From: Amaranthus tricolor
Lineage: Eukaryota; Streptophyta; Magnoliopsida; Caryophyllales; Amaranthaceae
DNA: 64,000 bases
Assembly: GCF_026212465.1 (NCBI RefSeq)
Contig: NC_080058.1
Span: forward strand, 12,730,404-12,794,403
Reading direction: 5' to 3'
This document shows positions 51,744-63,245 of the stretch, in pieces. Positions within the stretch are counted from its first letter, which is position 1. Each line of letters opens with the position of its first letter. Made by a program: the position numbers and the translations under genes. Below the pieces are notes generated by a model. That model worked only from the letters and a program-made list of their open reading frames with translations. It had not been told where the DNA came from and did no database searches.

Positions 51744-51953
51744 TAAAAATAAAAAAACGAAAAAAAGAGGAAGATAAGGAAAACGCCAAAAGAGGTTTGT
51801 TTAGTGAATTAGCAAAAAGGGAGAATAAGGAAAATCCATCCGTTAAGAATGATGATGAAAATGAAGATGGTGATGATGAATGCATCGGTATTTGGTAGCA
51901 GCAGAATGCAGAAGAAGTAGAAGTGGATTACATTGATGGAAGACTTTACTTGA

Positions 51954-52385
51954 ATGCCACGCCTCTTTCACCTTTTCTTGACCCTTACTCAATCCCACCC
52001 ACTCACTTTCTTCTTCTTCACTCCACCTTCTTCATCTTTCCTTCTTTTTCATTTTCAATTCTCAATTAATCATACCCATTTCCCCTTTTTCTTCCTAAAT
52101 CTGCCAAAATTTTGCTCCTTTCACTTTTCGATACAACCCCGTCGTCGATGGGTACAGAACCTCCGCCTCCGCCTCCGCCACTTCCGCCTCCTCCCACTCC
52201 AGCTACGGCTACTTCTCTTGCTCCTGGCTTTAGATTCCACCCTACTGATCAGGAGCTTGTGGGTTATTATCTTAAACGCAAAATCTGTGGCAAATCTATC
52301 CGTTTTGATGCTATTTCTGAGACTGATATTTATAAGTCTGAGCCTTGGGACTTACCAGGTGTTCTTTTCTTTTCTCTTTTTTTGA
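51954..52385 (+). promoter_or_regulatory. Possible overlapping upstream ORF of the NAC gene
   Basis: An ATG at 51954 opens a 143-codon frame, +2 relative to the NAC frame. It passes over the NAC start codon and continues into intron 1. If the transcript starts before 51954, scanning ribosomes would meet it first. The Phe/Leu-rich sequence is simply the CT-rich leader read in another frame, so any effect would be regulatory. Confidence 0.3.
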
Positions 52386-55300
52386 ACTATAAGAAAATGA
52401 TTTTAAGAATAGATTATAATAGACAACATAATCATCATATCGATCAACACTTATGCTGAGCTTTGAGTGTAATTCATTCATCGCTAAGTTTGAGGTTGTG
52501 GGTTTTTGGAATCTAAAGGAAATTCCAGAATATGAAGGTGCCGAGCTTACTTTGATTGATGTTTTTGTTAATTTTACATCTATGTAATTCATTCATAGAA
52601 TAGTTTGGGATTTTGGGTTTGTTGCAGTCTGTAAAATTTTAAGGTGATTTTCTTGCAGGGCTTTAAATCTTTGTTGATAGAATTGAATGGAGGGCTGTAA
52701 ATGAGAAATGTGATGGAAAATTATACTAACCTTTGGGTGAGAGTGGAGTTTTTTAAATTTTGCAATTCAAGGTTATTACATACAAGTTTTTACTACTTTT
52801 TGTTGAATTAAACTGAAAGGTGGACTGTAATTGACAAATGAGATGGAAAGATTGAGAATGGGGGGTTTTTTTAGAATTATTTTGTTGTTTTTTTATTTGA
52901 CAAGTTGTGGTCTTGCTGTGATCTTGCTCTTGAATGAGTGAAATAAATAGTGAAGGTTGATCAGATAAATTTGTTTCTTGATGTTATAATTTCACCGGGC
53001 TCCGATTTCTAAGTGGAATTTTGTGTCTTGAATTTGTTCGTTGGAATGGGTTTTGTAGGGGATGCTTCCATTTGAAGAAGTTATTCAGTATCCTTAACTT
53101 TTCTGATTTGCATTTGAAGGCTTGCTTCCTTCAAATGCTTTCTAGTGTCAAGGAGTTGTGTTCGTATATTTGTTCAGGGTTGTACTTGCTGAGAAGGTAT
53201 AATTTCACTTTTTATACATCTGTTTTGATCTTTTTTTGACTTCTAATTGTAATTACAGCTTTGTCAAAGCTGAAGAGCCGAGACAATGAGTGGTATTTTT
53301 TTGGTGTACAAGATAGAAAGTATGTTAATGGTTCAAGAGTGAATCGAGCAACTGGCAAAGGTTACTGGAAAGCCACGGGAAATGATCGACCGATTGTACA
53401 CAACTTCCGTACAATTGGTATGAAGAAGACTCTTGTCTTTTACAGTGGACGAGCTCCATGTGGGAAGCGAACTAATTGGGTCATGCATGAATATAGATTA
53501 ACGGACGAGGAGCTTGCCAAAACTGGTGTTGTGTTGGTAAGATTTTTGGATTGCTTATTGCATTTATGTTACACTTTGATTTCTTATTGTTTTCATGTAT
53601 TTTGTGAAGCCTGTATCTGCAAGTGCAAATGGATTAAGGCTTCGGCACATATGCTTGCTTCTTCACCTTAATGGAACCCTTATTGTATCGTTACTGGTGG
53701 CAATTTTTTAGTCTATTAAAGTTCATATCGTGCACTTTTTTGATATAGCTATAAAAATAACTTGAACTTTTTGATGATAGATGGTTCACGACAACTCAAC
53801 TTGAACCGTCTAATTTAAGGGTTAAGCAATCTAGAATCTATGCACTTCCACCATATCTTTTATTCCTTGTTATAATTTGTTGAGAAGGAAAAGAGCATGT
53901 CCTCGCGAGGTTTTAAAATCCAATTTTCTATTCCCATTATGAGTATTCAATTCATACGTCTTCGCTAAATTAATATAAATCATGTGCAAATCTCTTTTTA
54001 AACTTCAAGAATAATCTTATCTTCGTTCAAGTTGAATTTACATGTCACTCACTTTTCCAATCAACTTATCCAATGACTCGAAAAAGTTTTAGTATCCCCT
54101 TCTTTTGATGTCACCATTTGATTTCATCTTGTCCTTGGATTTCATTTTTATGCGGCCTTAATTTCATACAAATTACAAACCTGAGGACTATTTTATGATC
54201 GATGACTATGCATACTCTAGTATGTCCTTATGTTTAGGTAGTTTCTACTATCATTTTTCTTAGTCAAGAAGTAATAATTTTGGATGTCATTTTCTCCAAT
54301 TTTGCAAGTCACTAATTGATTTTCATGCTTTTTGTACTACATTTTATTTACTAATAAATAATATGCTTGTGCAAAATCTTAAATATATTGTTCCTTCTCA
54401 TTTTTCATGCAATATTTAGATCACTACAAACATAAAACCCTCTCTTATTGGATACATCTAACTCCCTCCCAAAATTTTTGTTTTGAGTATTTTCTGTACT
54501 TTCGCTTGATGATTATGCATTGTTGACATCTATTATTTCTCTTGCATACACAAGTTCCACCCTAAGAATTCTAAAATTTATTATTCTCATCACAACTTCA
54601 TCATTGATTTAATGCTCATACATCATAATAGAAACTCCATTTCACATATCTTGTCTAGAATATTATAGTTAGCATATTTTCTCCTTCTTATGAATCTAAT
54701 ACCCTATATGTAACCCACTACGTCTTTTGTATGCAAAGAATGTAAATCATATGTTCTTTGTTACATCTATCTACTCTAATGGTAATGAGAATGATTTGTA
54801 GTGTAAAGTTTCTAAAATGTACTATGCATTCCCATGGTGTTGAAACTTTAATCATAAAAACCTTTTTTTTACAATTTTTTCGTTGCCACCTAATGCCACA
54901 TCTCCAAATGATAGTGCATTAAAATGAATTTTGTGAAGAAGAAGAGGTGATTGAAGTAGGACAAACATGATCATTAAACTTGCTATGTGATTTCTCTGCT
55001 AGAATTACACTAGTTTTACATTATGATTCCAAGCAATTATTACTAACAACCAAATAAGCCATAGTTACTTCTTTAAATAGTTTCAACATTGCAAGATGTG
55101 AGTCTTAACTTAGATCGAATCCTTTTTTGGTTTCTTTACTCCATAACCTACCAATCTATTCTCATTGACACCAAATTTGAGAGATGTGCCAACTTTTGAG
55201 CTTAACCAAGTAAAAATTGCATAATTATTAATTACACTGTACCTGGGTCGAAAAGGTGAAGTGTAAAATCCTTATATGATAATTGTTTGAAAACCTAAAT

Positions 55301-58300
55301 ACGCTTGCATGCTTGGCATTACACCCGAGTATGTGTGTCTTGAAGTGTAACATGTCATTGCGTAGGGGACGCTCTCGCATTAATTTTAATTTAGCTCATG
55401 ACATAAGATGTGACATTATCTTACTCTGGTTGTCACAAGCCCACCTCAACCCTACTTCCTCATCTCTTACCTTGTGTTGTTTTGTTTAATTTAGCTCAAT
55501 AACTGCATCACGTCCATTACCGTATAACCATGATTTTTATCGTATTTTTGCACTATGTTGTGATTATGGTAATGATAGCGATGTTGCGCACGTGGCATCT
55601 TTTAGTGTTATGATTCGTTTTGTAGACATCTCTATTTAAATTATTAACTTGAAAAATATTCATTTTATCATAGTATTTCTAGTATTTGTTGAACATATAT
55701 TGAATTAAAATCTTATAATAGATCTCTTACAACCTAACATACATTTAAAAATATTATAATGCGTGATAAGATAGAATAACATCTTATAATGACCGGTTCT
55801 CAAGGATTTTAAATCACAAGTTTCGCGATAACGTTTTTTGGAACAGCAAGCTCAAAATTCATTTGGCTTATTTAACATAATGATCTAATTTTTGTTCCAA
55901 TTAGCTTGATATAAAGATTTTTATAAGATCAAACAAAAGCATCAAAATGTAAGATCAAACAAAAGCATCAAAATGTAAGATCAAACAAATGCATCAAAGA
56001 TCAAATAAATGCATCAACTTGTATTGTCTATCTATGTATTTGTAATATGAAATCCCAGGCAAATTGTCTTAGCTTTAAAGAAAATGTTTTATTATGTGGT
56101 GTCTATCATAGTGCAAAATACAGTTGCAGTCACGGTCACAAAACAAATTTCGCGGCCAATACGAATGATTTTATGATTAATAGGACCTATATTTTTGGTT
56201 GCGATAAACTCAATAACCTCTACAATACGATAGCGATACGGTGATGCGGCCTTGTTTTTGGACAATAGTGTCCATCTCACCCTTGTCCACTGCAATTTGT
56301 TCAAGCATTGATGTAACTGTTGTTTTAATGTATTAAAGGACTTTGAGTAAGGAAAATGATTTGGTTTTTCTTTTATGTTGGAATATAGTAATCACTATTA
56401 GACAAAACCGTGAAAACATAAAAATTGTGTTCAAGCATTGATGTAACTGTTGTTTTAATGTATTAAAGGACTTTATAAACGGAAAATGATTTGGTTTTTC
56501 TTTTGTGTTGGAATATAGTAATCACTATTAGACAAAACCTTGAAATCATAAAAATTGCGATGAATTATCACATCGGGAGGGGTGATAAGACATTGATATT
56601 GTTGTAGTTTAAATGTACGGAACAACTATAAGGAGAAAATTGATGTTTACCTTTCCCATTGCTTAGGACCATAAATGTTCATCTACTATTAATTGCTTGA
56701 TTTCTGATGGACAGGATGCATATTTATTATGTAAAATTTTGAAGAAAAGTGGTCCCGGATTCAAACCCGGGGAGCAATATGGACCCTTTGTGGAGGAGGA
56801 ATGGGAGAAGGATTCGTCTACTCTTGTCCCAGGAGAAGAGGGTGATGATGAGGCACTATGTAATGATGATGCACGTGTGGAGGTGGGTTCACTTAGTTGG
56901 ATTCTTATCATATGAGTTTTCCATCAATTCTTGATAGATACTCCTTGTAATCATTATGTTGTTGCAATCACGCTTTCTCCTCCCCACTTATACCCCACCC
57001 TGCATGAAAGAAAGAACGGTTTCCTCTAGAAGTTATAAATATGCATTTTGTTGCCTAACGTGGTTTTTTTAACAAATTTTGTTTTTTGATACATTCCTTA
57101 TTTTTATTTTCTTTCATCCCATAATTTGCTTCTTCTTGCATTTGAAACCTTATTTCGATCATCTCGATGGGACCAAAGATTTATAGCTCTTTGGTTTCAA
57201 TTTATAATAGACTATAGTAAAATGACTCATTAAGTCTTGTGCATTTCTTATATGTGATGTTGCGCATGATGTTTGCTACCAAGAGTCGATCGTAATCAAC
57301 CTCATTAGTGTTATCACCAACAAGGGTCAGGTTGTGTCACCCGCCCCCCTAAATCCCACCCTAGGTGGGAGCCATTGAGTGGCTTTAGGGTAATGAAATG
57401 AAGTTCCATTTGATAACTAATTACCATATTAATAGTTAATCTGTATACTTCTTTCTTATTTATGTGAAGTTGCACGCGATGTTTTCAATCAAGGGTCAAT
57501 TAGGAATATCTTCTTTGGTATTTACAAGTACGATGTGTTTATCTAACGCAACTGTGAACAAACTTTGTAGTTTTAATCACAAAGCTAAAACATCGCTCAC
57601 TGAATTCATTCTTGTTTTCTTGTACATGGCGATCCACTTGAAAGCATATTGAGAGTGTTGTTTTGATCCCCTCATCTTTCTACATTTTGCTCATCATTTA
57701 TCTTGAGTACATGATGATATACTGATATATTCAGATCTTGTCAATCATATACTTTCTTATGCATTAGGATATATTCGTAACAAATTCAAACAGATTAAAT
57801 CCTTAGTGGACAGTTGGCTTGCCATCATTATCTTACACTTACCGGTCCTTAGTAATTACACAAACTACTCTTCATGATGGAACTTGGCTGTTCAATTTGA
57901 CTACTATTTCAGTGATTAACGTTTTGGTGATCTCAGACTTGCTTTTTTGTTTTTGTTGTGCTTTCTGAGAGTACATTTATGATATAAATGAAGAATGTTG
58001 CGTTCTCCCACTGCTGATTTGAACAGTCTCCCCTCATTCTCATCTGCCATTCTTTTTCAGGTGGTTGGTAAAGCTACAGTTTCTATTGCCATACATTGTC
58101 ACATAGAAATGATGAATTTATCTTAGGGATTAAGTCACTGGTTGGGAACTGGTCAATGGTAGTGGCAGTGTGGATGGGCTAATAGATTAACTCTCTCATA
58201 TTGTTAACTTTTAACTTCTTGTCCTGAAGTTGGTTGACTGCCTTCAAATTCAGTATCTTTTGTTATTTTCTTGGCATGTAGATAATGTTGTGGAATAGGT

Positions 58301-59864
58301 AACTTTGGTGGAGAAACATTTTATCTTTTGACTATCAAGAGCCAGTGTTTTATTATTCCCATAAATCAATACCATCTTCCTTGTTTGTTTTATGCATTTT
58401 AGTCTGTCCAATATGCATGGCAAGAGAAAAAGTACCATGAGTTTGGTGTAAACATACTGTGGCAAATGGTGGGCTTCCGTTGATGGTATTCTCATGGTTG
58501 TACATCACTTGTGTTGTATTAATCAGTTCAATAAACGGTTTTTGGAAGTAGAACACTAGTGGGTAGTGGCCCTGTACATAACCCACAGACATTTATTTTG
58601 CTGCGTGAATTGGTCTGTCAAGTATATCCTTATAACTACCACTTAAAAAGCAGTGGAATGAGAAATGTTTTTCTATGGTCTTGTGAGTCTTTTAACACAG
58701 CTTAAGATGAATATATTCGGTTAATAAGTTTTAAGTGATGAGAGAACTTATGAAACTTGTCATTTCTGAAACCGTCCTTCCATTAAAGCTTTATTTTCCT
58801 GTATGTGTTTTCACCGGTCCTTCGTTGGGAGAGATGATCCAGCACGCTGGTTCACATTGCACTGGGGGTGTAGCAACAGAAACTAGTGAAGCTAATGTCA
58901 ATATGATGTCATACACATGTTTTGTGGGTATCAAAAGGAGAAAGAACAAATAATTTGGTTCAAAAAGAGATTCAAGTAAAGATAGAATGCAGATAGTGGA
59001 ACCAAATTGGTAAAGGGGAAGAAGTCATGGGCCAAGAATAGAAGGATTTTAATCATTCATCAAATCATTCACTTTGATCTTTAGATCCACCTTCAACTTA
59101 ATCATCCTCAATATCTGAGGGCCATTTCACTTGGAAGGGAGGCTACAGTTTGTTTATTGTGTTGATGGTGCAAGTAATACAGTTTGTTTGAGAAGAATGT
59201 TGTTTTGGATTTTGTATGCATGCTGTTGATAGTCGTTGACAAACTTGTATCCACTTGCAGTGTTTTCTTGATATGGATTGCTTAAAGTTTCGGTATATAT
59301 TTTATCATTGTCGTTGAACCTTCTCTTCAACTGTTCCAGGAATCTACACATTCAATGAATAATGAATCTGCAGCGGTTACAAGCTGTGGGCTTTCAACTG
59401 AGGTTCAAAATATTCCGCCTCTTTGCAAGATAGAAAGGGCAGAAGGTTGTGCAGTTGATCCAGAAGCACTGTCTCTGGGTCTAAATAAACGTTTTAAGCC
59501 GAATGAAGCAGACACATGTCACTCTAATGTTTCAGAGATCTCGACCACATTAACACAGGGACCCTGCTCATCATCTACAGGGAACACGAAATTCTCGTGT
59601 CGGCTTTTAGATTTCCCATTGTTGGAGTCTGTAGAACCAAAAGAGTGTCCCTCCCCTCCTTTGGCCAATGCCATCGATATTAATGTCCCTCCGAGCTATT
59701 TGAAACTCTTTGAAGACCTGCGTAATGAAATCTATAGAACTTCGATTGAGAAAGAGTCTTTGAAGATTGAAGTGATGAGCGCGAGAACCATGATTAACAT
59801 TCTTCAGACAAAAGTTGATCATCTGACCAAGGAAAACGAGGACTTGAAGAAGAGCGACTTGTAG
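52148..59864 (+). CDS. NAC-domain transcription factor (ANAC050/052-like), 393 aa, four exons
   Basis: Exons: 52148-52358, 53259-53536, 56715-56882, 59340-59864; GT-AG joins, phases agree, 1,182 bases, stop TAG. A Pro-rich leader precedes the NAC domain (residues ~25-185): [89 protein letters not shown] and FVEEEW. The C-terminus (~335-393) is a predicted coiled coil with [19 protein letters not shown]. This layout fits nuclear DNA-binding NACs close to Arabidopsis NAC050/052, which work with the histone demethylase JMJ14; that role is inferred. No membrane span is present, unlike NTL-type NACs. An in-frame ATG 12 codons upstream (52112) is a less likely start. The usual WKATGKDR is WKATGNDR here. 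Confidence 0.93.
53537..55924. other. NAC intron 2 sequence, nothing recognised
   Basis: A 3.2-kb intron, AT-rich and non-coding. No element with definable ends was seen in this part. Confidence 0.4.
55925..56017. repeat. ~26-bp tandem repeat in NAC intron 2
   Basis: Units of the form AAGATCAAACAAAAGCATCA begin near 55925, 55951, 55977 and 55997; the last is shorter. Confidence 0.85.
56300..56559. repeat. 130-bp direct tandem duplication in NAC intron 2
   Basis: TTCAAGCATTGATGTAACTG starts at 56300 and again at 56430. The two 130-base units differ at only a handful of positions (e.g. GAGTAAGG versus ATAAACGG), so the duplication is fairly recent. It ends about 155 bases before exon 3. Confidence 0.93.
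57255..57535 (+). mobile_element. SINE-like fragments in NAC intron 3
   Basis: CAAGGGTCAGGTTGTGTCAC, CCCCTAAATCCCACC and TAGGTGGGAGCCATTGAGTG (57320-57385) recall the 3' domain of plant SINEs. A second piece near 57470-57530 (GCACGCGATGTTTTCAATCA, AAGGGTCAATTAGG) resembles the stretch before the first (GCGCATGATGTTTGCTACCA, AGAGTCGATCG). tRNA-derived boxes and a tail were not identified. Confidence 0.35.
57536..59339. other. NAC intron 3 sequence, nothing recognised
   Basis: Non-coding, without defined repeats. Short frames have no domains. Confidence 0.4.
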
Positions 59865-61040
59865 GATGGGTAGGTTTTGTAGAGGGTTCTTCCTCGTGCT
59901 GTATGCACAACTTCACGATGAATGTAATATAAACTCTAGTAGGAACCTAGTTGTTCCACAATCTTCAAGAATAACACTGCAATGTCGACTCGATGTAGTT
60001 TTAGTTTAAGACATCTATTTTTTTCACTCTTGTTCCTTTAAGTTCCTTTTGCATGCTGGTGTCTAATTTTCTTGCTTTTTACTTTTGGAGTATGTTTTCG
60101 TTTCTTGGGTACTTCCTCCCTTTCGCCTCATTTTCTCTTGAAATAATTACTCAAACTAATCCAATTTTTACTTGATTTTTTTATAATAATCTTAACTATT
60201 GATTAATCATGAATCATCTAAATTTTGATGAACATTTGCCTATAGCATATCTGTGTGACCGGTAATCTGCTGTAACATGTAATGTTTGCAACTAAAAAAG
60301 CTAAATTTGAATAAGACTAGAAAAATAGAAATGTTAATTGAAAAAAGTGAAAAAAAAAAAAAAACCTTAAACCACTCAAACCCCTCTGCAACTGCTAGCC
60401 CCTCCTCCCTGCCCTAGTAATTTTTGAAACAAAAATAAATTTAATAAAATCATAAAAATAAAAATGTTAATTGAAAAAAGTTAAAAAAACATAAAAATAA
60501 AAATTCAACCACTCTCCGACTGCCACCCCTCCCTTGTTGTCACCACCTTCTTTCCTTGCCAATATCAGCAAGCGTCCCTCCCTCCCTATCCGACCAACCT
60601 CGTTTGCCCTAATTGACACACAATCTCCTCCCCCAAGCCAAAGTGAACACCCCATTCCCCTTTCCTCAGCCCGTAAGTAACCCCTCTTTCAAAAATTCCT
60701 AGTCACGCGCTGCATAAATCCAACACCCCTCATGTGATTGTAGGTTCATCAAAACTACAAACAACATATCACCATCTCCTCTCATCCTTAAGCCTTTCGA
60801 TGGCAGAAAATTGATAAAGTTAATGGTGGATGAAACTATGAGTAGAGAAAAGAAGGTAAAAGTCGTTCTGAAATATGGGTTCAAGTGACAGAAGAGAACG
60901 CGGTCAGCGTCGGTTATGGTGCGGATGCTGGTCGGGTAGGGGGAGAGGGGCGGTGCCAGTGGTGACAATGAGGAAGGGAGTTGGGTGATTTGAATTATAC
61001 TTTCCAATTCAATTTAGTTGTCCCATTTAGTTTGGGCACA
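59865..61040. other. 3' flank of the NAC gene; low-complexity intergenic sequence
   Basis: Contains the 3' UTR (to about 60000). Then follow A-rich and C-rich tracts with two close copies of AATGTTAATTGAAAAAAGT (60332 and 60462). No gene was recognised. Confidence 0.45.
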
Positions 61041-61390
61041 AATAGAGGTGTTCATTCGAGTCATCGGGTCTGTTTCGGACGGGTGTAATTCGGCTCAGTT
61101 GGTTTTCGAATCGGTAAATTTTCGGTTGTATACAACAACGGGTCATACTCGGGTCAGATCGGTTGGTTACGGGTCGGTTTAACACCGGTTGTTCGCATTA
61201 TCGGGTTCAAACCGGTATGTTATCGGTTGAAATTCGAGTCGCGTGTCAATCGAGCTTGGGTTGTCATCGGTCTTACATTAGTTCGGTTTTTTCGGGCAAA
61301 AATCGGGTTCGAGCTTTATTTTTCGAGTAGTTATCGGTTACGGACAACTATCGATCGGGTCAATATCGAAATAAGTTAATAGTCGGGTTT
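61041..61390. repeat. CGGGT/TCGGTT low-complexity tract, hAT-like terminus at left
   Basis: It begins ATAGAGGTGTTCATTCGAGT, similar to hAT terminal repeats, and continues as about 300 bases of TCGGGTC, ATCGGTT and TTCGGTT motifs, like the tracts inside the element at 9344-10296. No matching right terminus was found. Confidence 0.4.
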
Positions 61391-61435
61391 TTAATTGATG
61401 TATGCTCATTTTATGGCAGATCAATTTATTTCAAT

Positions 61436-61440
<5 letters not shown>

Positions 61441-61517
<77 letters not shown>
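61441..61517. repeat. (TA)n microsatellite
   Basis: Thirty-eight uninterrupted TA dinucleotides. Confidence 0.97.
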
Positions 61518-61520
<3 letters not shown>

Positions 61521-62455
61521 TAATATGACTATTATTTAATAATGCATCATGTTGCTACTTTTGATAATTGGTTAAATATTAAAACTCGATAATCTAAACT
61601 CGATTTGTTTGAATGAATAATAAGAATAATCTAAACTATCTCATAGGCTATTAGAATATATATTACTCTATTACACTAATAATCGATTGTATTTCTAAGT
61701 TTGATAATTGAAACTTATCATATATAATAAAGTGAATTAGATTAATCAAGTATTCATAACCATTTTATATGATATTATGTATTTATACTTATTAGTGACC
61801 TTGAATACTTTAAAATAATAAATCTATTACACTAATAATTCATCGTATTTAATTTAAAACTTAATAATGTTTGGAACTAGACCTATTGGAGTGAATGAAA
61901 CTAATACAAACTATCTTATAGAGTTATAGTTACAGTTACAGATTATCATTTACAGTTAACTCAATGCTATTACTTATTAGTTATTAGTATTACTGAATAC
62001 TGATATTGAATACTCTAAAGTAATTTATAGGCTATTAGCCTATTAATAATCGATCGTAATTCACTTATCATAATTCGATCTATTAAAGACTTATAGTAAA
62101 TGAAACTAGTACTCCACCTTTTTTGTTACTTTGAATTAAATAGCCTATATTATGCAATTTTACCAAATTCAATAATAAAAATATTTAATATTTGATATAA
62201 AATATTTATATTACTCAAATAAATTATTTTAGATTAAGATAACTAATTGTCCAATTTGATGAATATATTACTCAATTGATACATTACTTGCACAAAATGT
62301 TATTGGTTATTTGGATAGCACACGGATAAGGTGTTTTAGTCGTTGGATTATAATGTTAATATCAGATCAGCGGTCAAGAACGTGCCACGTCATCGTCATT
62401 TGATAAAACATGGCTTAAAGTTCCTTTCTTCATCCTTTCCTTTAACACCGAGTCA
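61518..62455. other. AT-rich intergenic sequence
   Basis: Contains recurrent TCTATTACACTAATAATCG-like motifs near 61666 and 61823, and related sequence at 62030-62060. This suggests old local duplications. No gene. Confidence 0.4.
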
Positions 62456-62608
62456 GCGACATTCCCAAATCCCGCCCAAATAAACCCTAACTCAACTCTC
62501 TCTTCTTCATCCTCTCACTGAAACCGGCGGCCCTCTTACAATACCATCTGTTCTCCTCCAATCCGGCCGGTAGAACACGTTCATCTCCAGCAGACTGTAG
62601 TACCGTAG
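62456..62608 (+). promoter_or_regulatory. Probable promoter and non-coding first exon of a gene running right
   Basis: A telo-box AAACCCTAA (62482-62490) lies next to GCCCAAAT and is followed by a CT-rich leader (CTCTCTCTTCTTCATCCTCTC, from ~62495). This arrangement is common in plant housekeeping, ribosomal and translation-factor genes. The leader reaches a good splice donor, CCGTAG/GTATGA at 62608/62609. No coding exon on the plus strand could be identified before the window ends. Confidence 0.5.
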
Positions 62609-62819
62609 GTATGAAGTTCTTGTTTTTTTTCTTTTCTCTGTACCGTAGCAATTGTATCTGTTAGTAGCAATTTGGCATTCTTTATCTTTCAAAATGAGCT
62701 GGTAATTGGAATTAGGCACCAAGTTCTACTGTAAAACTCCTTCTTCCTTTTGATCTAACTTTGATTTGCATTTGAGTTCTAATTTTGTAATGAGCTGAAT
62801 TTTATTTTATCATAGATTT

Positions 62820-63026
62820 TTAGGGATGTGATTGAGAGGAATGATGAGTCCACGAGGGTTTTCCAAGCTGCCAAGTTGTGACAGGTTTTGATTGAGATGA
62901 TACATAAGAATATGAACCGGAATTGTTTTTCTGATCATTTAGAGATTTAGAACGATTGGATCCAATCCCTAAATCGAAATCAAAGTTGTTCAAAGATTTA
63001 CCAGATTTACCATAATTAGAATTCAT
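62820..63026 (-). pseudogene. Antisense first-exon-like fragment, 68 codons, family uncertain
   Basis: The minus-strand frame starts at an ATG (63026) and encodes a polar sequence with NNFDFDLGIGSNRSKSLNDQ and SKPVTTWQ, PSWTHHSSQSHP. It has the look of the N-terminus of a plant protein (FDFDLGIGS and KPSWTH type motifs occur, as far as I recall, in plant auxilin-like or related proteins), but the assignment is weak. A TAA ends it at 62820, with no splice donor nearby. A possible leader splice donor (CTCAG/GTAC) lies upstream near 63120. It may be a captured or truncated gene copy. It overlaps the presumed first intron of the plus-strand gene. Confidence 0.4.
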
Positions 63027-63185
63027 ATTTTATTCTTTGGATATCAAAATTGAAGTATAGATTTGCAGAATCCTAATGAAAAATGAAAAATTGTGAAAAC
63101 AGAAAAATTGAAAAAAGTACCTGAGATCAAAACAGAAAAACAGAAAAATTGAAGTATTGTAAACAGTAAAATTCTCTTCCGTATG

Positions 63186-63245
63186 AATTGTGTTGCTAGT
63201 TATATTCATTGTGTTGCTAGTTATATTCATTATGTTGCTAGTTCA
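63186..63245. repeat. 21-bp tandem repeat, ~2.6 units
   Basis: GTGTTGCTAGTTATATTCATT occurs twice in succession, followed by a partial third unit (ATGTTGCTAGTT). Confidence 0.9.

Noticed and set aside
52112..52147. Upstream in-frame ATG as start of the NAC protein
   Set aside because: The extra 12 residues do not resemble family members, whose N-termini start near the Pro/Ala-rich leader; the ATG at 52148 fits better.
51954..52385. 143-codon frame as a separate protein gene
   Set aside because: It overlaps the NAC exon in another frame and its composition only mirrors the CT-rich leader; kept as a possible uORF.
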